Below, piece after piece: positions 5,801 to 14,517 of a stretch of 14,726 bases of DNA. Source of the stretch: CAYSLA01 sp964431685. GTDB taxonomy: Bacteria; Armatimonadota; UBA5829. The notes below the pieces were generated by a model. The model was not told the DNA's origin, did no database searches, and saw nothing but the letters and a program-made list of their open reading frames with translations. Numbering within the stretch: position 1 is the stretch's first letter; the number at the start of each line of letters is the position of its first letter. The stretch lies in contig CAYSLA010000078.1 of the NCBI GenBank assembly GCA_964431685.1, positions 1 through 14,726 on the forward strand, in the 5' to 3' direction. Both the position numbers and the translations under genes were made by a program.

Positions 5801-8257
5801 ATGCATAGATTATTGGGAATGGTGATCGTAGTATTGGTGGCTGCGCTGTGCGCAGCGTTGGCTACTGTTTCGCATGCGCAGGAGAAGCCGCCCGTGGGCT
5901 GGGCGCTGGATGTCACGAACTCGGACATCCTGAAACGGATCGACGCGGGTGTGGTCAAGGACCTTTCGATGGAGGTGCGGGACGGGGCGCTTCGGCTGAT
6001 CCCGGATCCGAAGAAGCACACCGGACCAGTGAGCTTCAATATCAACTTCCCCGAATCGTTCGATTTGAAGAACTTCCCCATACTGGAAGTCAAGTGGGAA
6101 AAGGGCCCCGGCGTGGCCGTGGTCGCGCCGGAGCTTTCCGCCACCGTTCGGCCCGAGGAACTGCCCCACATCTCCGCCCTGAACATTGAGGCCTATATCG
6201 AGCCCGATCAGAAAGGTGGCCGGCTTGGATGGTTTGACGTCTGGATGCCGCAGGCTCGGCGGAACATCTACGACCCGTCGGATGCCAACCTGGTCCTGCG
6301 CCTGATGCCGGACGCTGGCTTCGCGGATGCGCGCTCGGCGAGCAAGCTGAAGCGTCTGGGCCTGCATTTCAGCGTCGGAGGGGAGGGCTCCGGCCCCTGC
6401 GAGATCCGGATCACGAAGATGATCCTGCGGTCATTCAGTGCCAGGGAGAAGAAGCTGCTCGAGCCCCGCGTGGCGCCGCTGCGCGAATACGAGCCCCCTC
6501 CCGTTCCGGAGCGCTTGCGGAATACCTTCTTCTTCGGGGCCGGCGGTCAGCAGGACTTCGTCGGCGGATGGGCTGGCTTGTATGATGAGTTTGCCCGCGC
6601 CCACTTTAACGCGAATACCCTCAGCGGCACTCCGTACAGCACGGACGTCTTTCACAAAGCCCGGATGGCCGAGCCACGGGGCATCATGGTTATCCAAGGC
6701 GCGCACCTGGGGTACCCTCCCGACGGCACCGGAGGGTTCGGCGGGGACAGCCCTTATGCGGACTTCGTCAACATGTATCAGGACACGAGGGAAAGCAGAG
6801 GTCCGAAAGCGGCCCGGGAAGCTGCGGCGCGGCTGATCGAGAAGGCGAAGGGCCATTCGGCCATTGTGGGCTGGGATTTGATTGACGAGCCGGGAAACGA
6901 GTTGTATGTCGGCGTGGCGGGCATGAAGCGGATCTTCGACGAACTCGACCCCGAGCGGTTGTGTGTGCACAACCACTACAGGGTGCATACATGCCTGTAC
7001 TTTGAGCGGTTCGCCACCGTCAACTGGACGGACATGTACCCCGCCTGGCACCCCGGTGCCGAGGGCCCCTGGGCGGTCGCCGGGTGGTGCCGAGCGATAT
7101 CGCAGGCCAGCAGCAAACCGCAGTGGTATTGGGTGCTGACGGCCGGTGGATACGAGACCCCCGAGATGTACCGTCTCATGACGTACCTGGCGCTTCAGAA
7201 TGACGTCAAAGGCATCTGGCATTACCACTATGGCTATGGGGCGCATAAGTGCATGACCGATCTGGTGGGCAACCTGTTTCCGGTCGGGAAGGAGGTTTCG
7301 GCTCTCGGAGAACGGCTGCTGCCGGTTGCTCCGCTGCTCCTGCCTGCTCGCGTGCGTTGGGACCAGCCGGTGAATGTGGAGACCTCCGGCGGCGGCGACA
7401 AGCCCATATCGGCGACCGCGATGTGCGACCCCGATGCAAAGCCGGGAGCCGCGCCGGCCTACTTGGTGGTTGTTAACGAGGACGTAGCTCACCCTGGCCG
7501 AAACATGCTTTCGCAGAAGGAGCAGAGCGGAGTGGCGACTCTGCCGACCTTTTTCGTGAAGGCCGACCGGGCGGTCTATGATCTGTATTCTCTCAAACAG
7601 GTCGCTCCCCCCGGAAGCAGCAAGTTTCAGATCGAGACGCTGCGTCCTGGCGACGGTCGCATATATATGCTTGGAACATCCGCGCAGTTCGCCGCCACGA
7701 AGAAGCAGATCGTGATCAACCGGGTGAACGAGATGCTGAGGGTTCAGGGCGCCGACCGGGAGATAGCGAAGAACTGGGGGCTCTGGTGGGCGGTGGAGCA
7801 ATTCGACAAGGATGCGGCGGAAGCGCGGAGCCTGGCGGGCGCCGGCTCCTACGATCTGGCGGAGGCGAATGCTGTCGAGGCCGGGAAGAGACTGCTGGAG
7901 ACAATGCACAAGAGCGAGAAGCTTCGCCAGACCGCCGAGTCGCTGGCATCGGCTAAAGAGACGCTGGGCCGGGCGATCGATTTCGTGTTCGGACCAGCGC
8001 ACATCTACGGCTTTTGGGACAAACCGGGGAGTTACAGAAAGCCGAACTCAGACTTTGGTGAGCCGACGATCAAGGAGGAGCGCGTCAAGTCTTTGGAACC
8101 GCTGCTTCGCCGCTACAGCCGCATCCGGCACGACTATCTTATGGGCCGCTGTGGCGGGCCGGAGCTGGATTTCCGCGCGGCATCAGTGGAACTCGCCGAA
8201 TCGGCGCAGTCTATTGAGGCGGATGTGCGCGCCTACGCCGACACCCTACGCAACTAG
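5801..8257 (+). CDS. Secreted GH-A-like TIM-barrel glycosidase
   Basis: This 818-aa protein starts at ATG 5801, where a signal peptide begins and GGAAAGGA precedes by 10 bp; the frame is open upstream but overlaps the previous gene. Residues 1-26 (MHRLLGMVIVVLVAALCAAL, then a likely cut after SHA) form the signal peptide. Residues 30-220 look like a beta-sandwich, possibly carbohydrate-binding. From about 235 to 520 a TIM-barrel-like region contains GHSAIVGWDLIDEPGNELYV. The DEP with Glu363 matches the acid/base position of clan GH-A enzymes (GH2, GH5 and GH42-type). VNWTDMYPAWHP and GIWHYHYGYGAHK (Trp473 onward) look like later barrel strands. The nucleophile Glu is not assigned. Residues of about 640-800 are Ala/Glu/Lys-rich and predicted helical, an uncommon appendix. 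The family and substrate are not settled; an extracytoplasmic glycan hydrolase is the best guess. Confidence 0.82.
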   Translation: MHRLLGMVIVVLVAALCAALATVSHAQEKPPVGWALDVTNSDILKRIDAGVVKDLSMEVRDGALRLIPDPKKHTGPVSFNINFPESFDLKNFPILEVKWEKGPGVAVVAPELSATVRPEELPHISALNIEAYIEPDQKGGRLGWFDVWMPQARRNIYDPSDANLVLRLMPDAGFADARSASKLKRLGLHFSVGGEGSGPCEIRITKMILRSFSAREKKLLEPRVAPLREYEPPPVPERLRNTFFFGAGGQQDFVGGWAGLYDEFARAHFNANTLSGTPYSTDVFHKARMAEPRGIMVIQGAHLGYPPDGTGGFGGDSPYADFVNMYQDTRESRGPKAAREAAARLIEKAKGHSAIVGWDLIDEPGNELYVGVAGMKRIFDELDPERLCVHNHYRVHTCLYFERFATVNWTDMYPAWHPGAEGPWAVAGWCRAISQASSKPQWYWVLTAGGYETPEMYRLMTYLALQNDVKGIWHYHYGYGAHKCMTDLVGNLFPVGKEVSALGERLLPVAPLLLPARVRWDQPVNVETSGGGDKPISATAMCDPDAKPGAAPAYLVVVNEDVAHPGRNMLSQKEQSGVATLPTFFVKADRAVYDLYSLKQVAPPGSSKFQIETLRPGDGRIYMLGTSAQFAATKKQIVINRVNEMLRVQGADREIAKNWGLWWAVEQFDKDAAEARSLAGAGSYDLAEANAVEAGKRLLETMHKSEKLRQTAESLASAKETLGRAIDFVFGPAHIYGFWDKPGSYRKPNSDFGEPTIKEERVKSLEPLLRRYSRIRHDYLMGRCGGPELDFRAASVELAESAQSIEADVRAYADTLRN

Positions 8258-8550
8258 ATCATCGCTCCTGAATGGCAAACAGTAGGAGGACTTCCCATAT
8301 AGAACATGTGTGGTAAACCATCAGAGGTCGAATCTATCAGTGTGGCGATCGTGAATCAACAACTTCATGGGACTTGGGCAGAGCGCTCGGGGAGACACCT
8401 GATGGGTGAAGAGAAGAATGATGGTCTGCAACTGGATTTCGACCAGAGCATCCGACTGGTGTTCGTGGGCAGTAAGATCACGTCTGACGCATGACTTCTA
8501 TCCTGCAGGGATAGTCAAGCTGAGGAATCAGCAGCAAAAGAAAGGACCTT
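8258..8550. other. Intergenic region with a doubtful small ORF
   Basis: A 62-codon frame runs from ATG 8306 to 8494 (from MCGKPSEVESIS to FVGSKITSDA). AGGAGG at 8284-8289 is 16 bp from that ATG, too far for a normal site, and I do not recognise the peptide. It may be noise or a remnant, so I do not call it a gene. After it, CTATCC at 8498-8503 pairs with GGATAG at 8509-8514 around the loop TGCAG, a short hairpin without a T-run. AAAGAAAGGA just before 8551 is the ribosome binding site of the next gene. The gap marks a break between the 5801 gene and the G+C-richer genes that follow. Confidence 0.45.
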
Positions 8551-10638
8551 ATGAAAACCATTGAGATTCGACGTGCACAGGAAACCCCGGATCTGAACGG
8601 CGACCTTTCGCAGCCGGCGTGGAAGAACGCTGCCTGGTACGGCGGGTTCGTGCTGGCGGACCGGCCGGACACGGCGGCGCCTGACCCGACCGAGTTCGCC
8701 GTGCTCTGCGACGCGGAGAACCTCTACGTCGCGGTCAAGACGACTGTGACCGACCCGGACGACCAGCCGCACTGGGACTACGTCAAGATTGACCCCCGGG
8801 GCGAAATCCAGATGATGATCGATTCCGAAGGCACGGGCCGGCGAACCGTGCTGTTCTGCCTGGCCGGCGACGGAAGCGCCTGGGGCCGGTGGATGGATGC
8901 GGTGAGCAACCTGGCGAACTGGCCGGGCGAAATCCGCCGCGGGTTCCGGTCCGAGGGCAACACCTGGATCGTCCAGTTCGCCGTGGGATTGGCCGATTTC
9001 CGCCATGCGTCCGCCGCCCCGCAGTGGAAGTTCAACCTGGTGCGCATCCCGGCCAGAAATGTGCCGCAGATGTGGTCCACGTATGTCCCCCTGAAGCAGG
9101 CGCTGGACGGCGTTCTGCCGAGCAACAACTTCTTTCTGCCGCCGAACGTGACGGGCTGCGCGGAGTTCGAGAACCCCGGTGTTCTCGAACCGTTCTTGTG
9201 GGCCGTGACGCGGACCGGCCGGGCGCGGGTGATGGACACCGCCAACGGCCGGGTTTGCCGGCAGGAGATACGGGTCACGAACCTGGCGGACGCCGCGCGG
9301 TCGGTAGTGCTGCGGGCCGGCTTCCCGGACAGCCAGGACGCGCCGCCGCCGCTGGCGTTCGCGCCGAACCAGACGCGGGTCGAAACCCTCGATCTGTCGG
9401 TGCCGGCGGAGTTCGAGTGCGGTCAACTGACCGTCTCGCTCGCGGAGCCGGGTGACGGGCGCTGCCTCTCGCGGAACGAGATGCTGGTCGAGGCCGAGCC
9501 GCTGTCGTGGAAGGAGCACTTCATCCGCAGACGGGACGGCAAGGGCGGCTGGACCTGCCATCCGGCGCGGATGCGGTTTGTGCCGTGGTTCGAGGGGTGC
9601 AAGGTCACGCCGTTCGGCTTGGCGCAGATGGACAACGGTGAGATCGTGTTAGCCGGCTCCGCGGGTGTGGGCTCGGGCGCTGAGCAGGCGGTCGTGGCCT
9701 TCAGCCGCGACGGCGGGGCGACCTGGAGCGACTACCTGTCGATCGAGGGCTGCCACAGCCGCCCGATCAACCTGGCCTGCCTTGGCCGCGGCCGTCTGAT
9801 CTTCTGCGGACCCTACGAGGACTCGGGCATTAACCATCGGTTCTTCAGCAGCGATTACGGGCGGACATGGGAGCACGCTCCCATCCCGCCGCCCTATGCC
9901 GGAGGGTGGATCGGCTATGAAGGGAATGTGCTGGTGGATCGCGACGCGAACGGTGCGGTGACCGGCATCGCGGAGACCGGCTACATCGGCTGGGGCGACG
10001 GCAATCACCCGCAGTCCCCGACGCTCGAGGTCTTCCGCTGGTCTCGAGACGGAGGCCGCACCTGGGAACCGCCGGTTCAGCCCGGGGAATGGTTGTGGCA
10101 AGCTACCTATGGCGGCAAGACCTACACGCGCGGCGTTTCCGAAGGCGCCCTGGTCCGGACGGCCAACGGCTGGATCGTGGCGGCCCTGCGCACGGACTGT
10201 CACCCCGCGTGGCTGGAACATCCGTCCGCTGGCGACAATCAGGAAGGCACTGGGATTTCCATTTCCAGGGACGACGGCAGAACCTGGTCGCCGGTCCGGG
10301 TCGTTTTCGACGCCGGCCGCATGCACGCTAATCTGGTCCGCCTGCCCAACGGCGACCTGGTGATGACGGTCATCCGCCGCATTGACATCCGCGACGGGAA
10401 ACTGATCAGCTACCGCAAAGGCTGCGACGCCGTGATCAGCCGTGACAACGGGCTGACGTGGGACGTGGAGCATGTCTACACTCTTGATGACTTTGCGTAT
10501 CTGCAAGGCGAGCGGTGGACCGACAGCCTGGCCTGCGGGCACCTGTTCTCGACAGTGTTGGGCGACGGCTCGATCCTGACGGCATTCGGCAACTACCTGG
10601 CCGGCGGCGAACTGATCAACTGGAAGCCCGCGGAGTGA
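8551..10638 (+). CDS. CBM9-like domain fused to BNR/sialidase-like propeller
   Basis: This 695-aa protein starts at ATG 8551 with AAAGGA upstream and has no signal peptide. Residues 1-175 resemble family 9 carbohydrate-binding or DOMON-like domains: PDLNGDLSQPAWKNA, then FAVLCDAENLYVAVKT, and a late WIVQFAVGLADF. Residues 225-315 look like an Ig-type beta domain. From about 325 to the end lies a six-bladed propeller with five Asp-boxes (S-x-D-x-G-x-x-W) at 385-392, 433-440, 498-505, 572-579 and 630-637. The family is usually labelled exo-alpha-sialidase, but I see no FRIP motif and cannot place the full Arg triad, so true sialidase activity is unproven; it may bind or cleave another sugar. 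The fragment at 2170-2469 is a decayed relative of its C-terminus. The codons are G+C-rich, with nearly no ATA, unlike GH3. Confidence 0.88.
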   Translation: MKTIEIRRAQETPDLNGDLSQPAWKNAAWYGGFVLADRPDTAAPDPTEFAVLCDAENLYVAVKTTVTDPDDQPHWDYVKIDPRGEIQMMIDSEGTGRRTVLFCLAGDGSAWGRWMDAVSNLANWPGEIRRGFRSEGNTWIVQFAVGLADFRHASAAPQWKFNLVRIPARNVPQMWSTYVPLKQALDGVLPSNNFFLPPNVTGCAEFENPGVLEPFLWAVTRTGRARVMDTANGRVCRQEIRVTNLADAARSVVLRAGFPDSQDAPPPLAFAPNQTRVETLDLSVPAEFECGQLTVSLAEPGDGRCLSRNEMLVEAEPLSWKEHFIRRRDGKGGWTCHPARMRFVPWFEGCKVTPFGLAQMDNGEIVLAGSAGVGSGAEQAVVAFSRDGGATWSDYLSIEGCHSRPINLACLGRGRLIFCGPYEDSGINHRFFSSDYGRTWEHAPIPPPYAGGWIGYEGNVLVDRDANGAVTGIAETGYIGWGDGNHPQSPTLEVFRWSRDGGRTWEPPVQPGEWLWQATYGGKTYTRGVSEGALVRTANGWIVAALRTDCHPAWLEHPSAGDNQEGTGISISRDDGRTWSPVRVVFDAGRMHANLVRLPNGDLVMTVIRRIDIRDGKLISYRKGCDAVISRDNGLTWDVEHVYTLDDFAYLQGERWTDSLACGHLFSTVLGDGSILTAFGNYLAGGELINWKPAE

Positions 10639-10725
10639 GGAACGTGGACACGACGCAACGCGAACAGACAGGAATCGGTTGACGTCTTAATAGACAAACC
10701 GAAGGAAATAGCAAGAGAGGACAAG

Positions 10726-12024
10726 ATGAATCAGAACACGATTGATCTGGGAAAGAACTGCAGCAGCGCGGGCGGACGATGGGAGCGGCGGGAAGATATC
10801 CGTATCGAGGATGTCGAATGTCGGGAACTCTATCGCAGCCCCGAGGAACCGTCTCATCTGGCGTGGGTGGGAATGTGGAAGGCCGCGGACGGCTCCATCA
10901 GCATCCGCTTCCCGCAAATCACGGGCAACCCGGGGCTGGAGGCGAGCTACGCGCCTTGGTATGGCCGGTCGGCTTTTCGTCATTACGGCGTCGATAACTG
11001 GGAGCAGTGGTGCGCCGCGCACGGCATGGCGGTCGGCCCTGCGGACGCCATCGAGACCACCCGTGTGGACTATGTGACCATGCGCAGCACGGACGGTGGG
11101 GATAGCTGGGAGACCGTCAGCGTCTTCAAGACCGACGTCACGGACTGGTCCATCGAGGAGACGATGGGCTATAACGGTCGGTTGGCACTGTCGCCGGACG
11201 GAAAGCTGGTCGGCAAGGGCTACGCCACGGTGATCTGTCGGGACGGTCGGATCGTGGATACGCACGACTTCGGCGAATTCGGCAAGGAAACCGGCTGGGA
11301 AGGGATAGCCGTCGGCCGGTCCACACCGCTGCTGGGGCTGCGGGAATCGTACGATAACGGCCGGAGTTGGACTGACCTGCAGTGGGTGATGGGCAACTTC
11401 GCGGACGGGACTCCGGTGACCCAGGCCACTGAAGAGCACCATATGGTGGAGTTGGGCGATGGCCGGCTTCTGTGCATGATCCGGTGTGACAAGCTCGGGC
11501 ATCCGCTGGTCGCCTGGCTGGCAAGGCAGTCGGACGGGGTGTACGTCTGCGAGGGCGTCGAGGTGCTCGGCAACGTTCCAAATGCCGGGATGCCCGCCCT
11601 GGTGCGGACCGAGGACGGCGCCATCTGGTACTGGGGTGAGAGGCACTTCTACAGCCTCGACGAGGGACACACTTGGCAGGGCATGCCGGACCGCCTTGCT
11701 TTCCACTCCTACTACGGGAAGATGACGGCGGTGGGCAACCGGCTGCTTTGTGTCACGCAGCGGGTCATCGGCGACAATCCGTATCCCCACAAGCACGACG
11801 CGTTCATCGAGCAGATTCGTTTCTCGCACCGGCGGGTCGATGTCGTGCAGCAGTGCGACCCAGGCGCTTCGCTCTCGCTGCAGCGGATCGACGATCACTT
11901 CCCGGCGGATCTGCATCTACGAGTAGACGTACGGCCGGACCACGCGGAAGGACTGGCGTTCAGGATCTCCGCGGACGGGAGTTCCGGGGTGCGCGTTCAT
12001 GATCATCGTGCCGGGCGGCCCTGA
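10726..12024 (+). CDS. Second BNR/sialidase-like protein, 5' part of a probable frameshifted gene
   Basis: This 432-aa reading frame starts at ATG 10726, with AGAGAGG 5 bp upstream and no signal peptide. It carries three Asp-boxes: STDGGDSW (121-128), SYDNGRSW (208-215) and SLDEGHTW (310-317), in a propeller spanning about 20-375. This is the fold of sialidases and related sugar-binding proteins, but catalytic residues cannot be assigned. From about residue 390 a new beta-sandwich starts (LHLRVDVRPDHAEGLAFRIS, ADGSSGVRV) and is cut off when the frame ends in HDHRAGRP and TGA 12022-12024. The missing half of that domain is present in the +1 frame from 11999. Joined near base 11998, the product would be about 605 residues. 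The gene may be inactivated, recoded, or misassembled. Its promoter, if separate, would lie in 10639-10725, where nothing convincing was found. Confidence 0.88.
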   Translation: MNQNTIDLGKNCSSAGGRWERREDIRIEDVECRELYRSPEEPSHLAWVGMWKAADGSISIRFPQITGNPGLEASYAPWYGRSAFRHYGVDNWEQWCAAHGMAVGPADAIETTRVDYVTMRSTDGGDSWETVSVFKTDVTDWSIEETMGYNGRLALSPDGKLVGKGYATVICRDGRIVDTHDFGEFGKETGWEGIAVGRSTPLLGLRESYDNGRSWTDLQWVMGNFADGTPVTQATEEHHMVELGDGRLLCMIRCDKLGHPLVAWLARQSDGVYVCEGVEVLGNVPNAGMPALVRTEDGAIWYWGERHFYSLDEGHTWQGMPDRLAFHSYYGKMTAVGNRLLCVTQRVIGDNPYPHKHDAFIEQIRFSHRRVDVVQQCDPGASLSLQRIDDHFPADLHLRVDVRPDHAEGLAFRISADGSSGVRVHDHRAGRP

Positions 12025-12544
12025 GTACGATCCTTGGGAGGCTCCGGCCGAAGAGGATGCCGTCAAGCTCAGCGCCTACTTTCCGGGGTGCGCGGACGAA
12101 GGCACCCGCAAGGGTCGCGAAGCCGGTCTCATCGCCACGCCCCAGGGCCCGATGGCGGTGTTGGCGCGAATCGATGGAGGAGTGGTTATTCCCCTGAGGC
12201 GCGTCAGCCTTGCCGGGCCTTATGCGCGGCTGGACACCAGTTCCTGGATACAACTGCAGGTCAAGATCAGCGGGGATACGATCCAGGCCGCGGTGTTCGA
12301 CGGCCGCTCGCCCGCCACATACCTGGGCGTGAACGATGCCTCCCGCCGCGAGGGGTCGGTGGGCCTGCTCGCCGATGGCGGCAGTCAGGGCAGCTTCCGG
12401 GAACTCGCTGCCTGGCCTGAGCCGCAAATGATACGTGATAACTGGTCGCTTAACGCCGTCGGCTATGACAGCGCAGTCATGGATGCAAGGTATGGCGACA
12501 CTTCCAAGTATAGCTGGGAGGCGCAGGCGGAATGCCCGAGATAG
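11999..12544 (+). CDS. C-terminal beta-sandwich, +1 frame continuation of the 10726 gene
   Basis: From ATG 11999 this frame gives 181 residues. It overlaps the preceding gene by 26 bp and has no good ribosome binding site (GGGAG lies about 16 bp away). The text MIIVPGGPEYDPWEAPAEED, then SSWIQLQVKISGDTIQAAVF, GRSPATYLGVND, and REGSVGLLADGGSQGSFREL reads as the second half of a concanavalin/LamG-like beta-sandwich. That fold has the pattern 'W..L.V...G..I...FDG........D.....G.VGL......G.F....'. The first half is the end of the upstream frame, so this is probably not an independent gene. It could be translated by reinitiation, or fused through a frameshift. The final 40 residues (MIRDNWSLNAVGYDSAVMDA and on) are not recognised. 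Its 3' end overlaps the next gene by 13 bp. Confidence 0.65.
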   Translation: MIIVPGGPEYDPWEAPAEEDAVKLSAYFPGCADEGTRKGREAGLIATPQGPMAVLARIDGGVVIPLRRVSLAGPYARLDTSSWIQLQVKISGDTIQAAVFDGRSPATYLGVNDASRREGSVGLLADGGSQGSFRELAAWPEPQMIRDNWSLNAVGYDSAVMDARYGDTSKYSWEAQAECPR

Positions 12545-14517
12545 ATGAGCAGAAAGCGGGGCTGCCGGACCCCAATGGAAAGCCCCGGCTTGGAGCAGAT
12601 GAAGATATGAATGAGAATCGAGCAAAGAGCGCCAAACAGCCGCTGGTGTATGTGAACGACAGCGCGCCCGAGTTTGAGCTGCCCCAGTACCCGGGAACGC
12701 GGTACGAGGCCGTTGTGCCCGACACGTACGACGTTCATGAGCGGGCATTGGCGGTGCAGAACGTCATGACCCGCGCAACCGATCCGGACTGGGACTACCA
12801 GATGTATTTCCGAGTCGAGTTTGGGCGCAACCCGGCGACGATGTGGCACGGCCTGGACGATTGGTGCCAGCATAAGTACATGCAGACGCTGCCGCTGATC
12901 CGGCTCATTACCGGCGACGATAGCAATATGCAGGTCGACCGGGCGTGGTTCGAGGCGGCACTGAAGCAGATCGGGCCGGACGGCCTCAACTACTTTCCGC
13001 GCTATCCGTTTGACAACGCGAATTGGATGACGTTCCTCGACGATTCGAACGCCCGGCACTTCGCCGGCACCCTCATCACCTACTTCGCCTCATTCGCCAC
13101 GATGCACCTGCTGCAGCCGGACGACCTGTGGCTCAGGCACATGCGCCGGCAGGTTGACGCGCTGGCGGCGCTGGCGATCGACCGTGGCGATTGGGCATGC
13201 CTTCCTTTCCGCTTCTTCGCGTACGGCGGCGCGCACAAGAGCGAAGACCAAGTCCCGCTGGGACTGCAGGCCGCGGAGTGCTCGGCGCGCAGCCTGCACG
13301 GCCTGGGGCTGTGCCACCGCCTCACCGGATACGAAGCAGCCGCCAGGCTGGCGCGGAAGCTGTGCTACTTTCTGAAGGGCCACGCCCGGTACTTCGACGC
13401 GCAGGGCAGGTTCCTGCCGGATCGCGCGTCGAGTGCGGACGCCGCGCCCCTGGCGGATGCCGGGCACGCCGGGGAGGCGCATTTCCATTCGCACACCCTG
13501 AGCCTGCTGAACATGCTGGAGTACGCCCTGCCCGCGAAGGACGAGGCGTTGCTGGAGTTCATCAGCAGGAGTTTCGAATGGGCCCGCGCGCGGGGTGAGC
13601 GGACCCTCACCCAGCTCTCCACGCCGGACACCAGCGCCGAGTACGTCCAAGAGTGGCGCCTGGGGTACTTCCCCGAGTTGCTATTCTCCACCGCCCACGA
13701 AGAAGCGGAGACCTGCGAGATCGCGGACATGATCGGCATCGGACTGAAGCTCTCGGCCGCCGGTGTTGGAGACTACTGGGACGATGTCGATCAATGGATC
13801 CGCAATCAGTTCGCCGAGAATCAACTCATGGACACGCGCTGGGCGCATGAGTTCGCGGAGAGCCTCCCATCGGCTGAACGTGTGCACGGCGATCTGCTGT
13901 GCGATGAGGATGTGATCGAACGCAACCGCGGCGCCTTTGCGGGTTGGCCCTTGCCGAATGCCTGGATGGGGAAAGCGGCGCATTTCCGCAAGCAGATCAT
14001 GCACTGCTGCACCGGCAACGGCGCGCGGGCGTTGTACTACATCTGGGAGCACATCCTGCATCACGACGGCGACGCGTTGCGGGTGAACCTGCTGCTGAAC
14101 CGGGCTTCCGCCTGGGCGGATGTTAACAGCCATCTTCCCTACCGGGGACAGGTGGACATTCACATCAAACAACCCGTGGACCTGCAAGTGCGCCTGCCGA
14201 GGTGGGTGGCTCCAAACGAGGCGCGCTGCACCGTGAACGGCGTGCCAAGGCCGGTGGACTTTGCCGGACAATATCTGAAGGCGGGCTCTGTCCATGCCAG
14301 CGATTTGGTCACCGTCGCTTTTCCCATTGTCGAGACCAGGAAGCGTCTGGAGGTCGAGAAGCAGATCTACAACGTCGTTGTCCGTGGGGCCGAGGTCGTT
14401 GAAATGGATCCGGCGGGCACTCTCGGTCCCTTGTACAAACGTGACCACTATCGCACCGGCGAGACGCGTTGGCGCAAGGTGACCCGTTTCATTCCCAACC
14501 GTGAAATCTGCTGGTAG
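12532..14517 (+). CDS. GH127-like (DUF1680) glycoside hydrolase
   Basis: This 661-aa protein belongs to the family of beta-L-arabinofuranosidases (GH127/GH146 group, formerly DUF1680). ATG 12532 has GGAGG 10 bp upstream; ATG 12607 (636 aa, GGAG 11 bp upstream) is also possible, since the first 25 residues look unconserved. The N-terminal two thirds are helical and fit an alpha/alpha-barrel. AHEEAETCEIADMIGIGLKL contains Glu393 and Cys395, and IMHCCTGNGARALYYIWEHI contains Cys492 and Cys493. In characterised GH127 such a Glu-x-Cys plus Cys-Cys set binds Zn, and the first Cys of the pair is the nucleophile. The acid/base Glu should lie shortly before ETC, where Glu374 and Glu382 are candidates. 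The C-terminal region (VDIHIKQPVDLQVRLPRW, then ARCTVNGVPRPV) is the beta-sandwich typical of the family. There is no signal peptide. Overlap with the previous frame suggests translational coupling. Confidence 0.88.
   Translation: MPEIDEQKAGLPDPNGKPRLGADEDMNENRAKSAKQPLVYVNDSAPEFELPQYPGTRYEAVVPDTYDVHERALAVQNVMTRATDPDWDYQMYFRVEFGRNPATMWHGLDDWCQHKYMQTLPLIRLITGDDSNMQVDRAWFEAALKQIGPDGLNYFPRYPFDNANWMTFLDDSNARHFAGTLITYFASFATMHLLQPDDLWLRHMRRQVDALAALAIDRGDWACLPFRFFAYGGAHKSEDQVPLGLQAAECSARSLHGLGLCHRLTGYEAAARLARKLCYFLKGHARYFDAQGRFLPDRASSADAAPLADAGHAGEAHFHSHTLSLLNMLEYALPAKDEALLEFISRSFEWARARGERTLTQLSTPDTSAEYVQEWRLGYFPELLFSTAHEEAETCEIADMIGIGLKLSAAGVGDYWDDVDQWIRNQFAENQLMDTRWAHEFAESLPSAERVHGDLLCDEDVIERNRGAFAGWPLPNAWMGKAAHFRKQIMHCCTGNGARALYYIWEHILHHDGDALRVNLLLNRASAWADVNSHLPYRGQVDIHIKQPVDLQVRLPRWVAPNEARCTVNGVPRPVDFAGQYLKAGSVHASDLVTVAFPIVETRKRLEVEKQIYNVVVRGAEVVEMDPAGTLGPLYKRDHYRTGETRWRKVTRFIPNREICW

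Noticed and set aside
6431..8002. Reverse-strand frame of 523 codons
   Set aside because: It is fully antisense to the secreted GH-A-like gene; the peptide is Arg/His/Pro-rich without motifs, as expected from a mirror of G+C-rich codons.
8306..8494. 62-codon forward frame in the gap before the CBM9/BNR gene
   Set aside because: The possible ribosome binding site is 16 bp away, the peptide is not recognised and the codon pattern is mixed, so I describe it only within the gap entry.
10687..11916. Reverse-strand frame of 409 codons
   Set aside because: It is antisense to the BNR gene with three clear Asp-boxes, and lacks motifs of its own.
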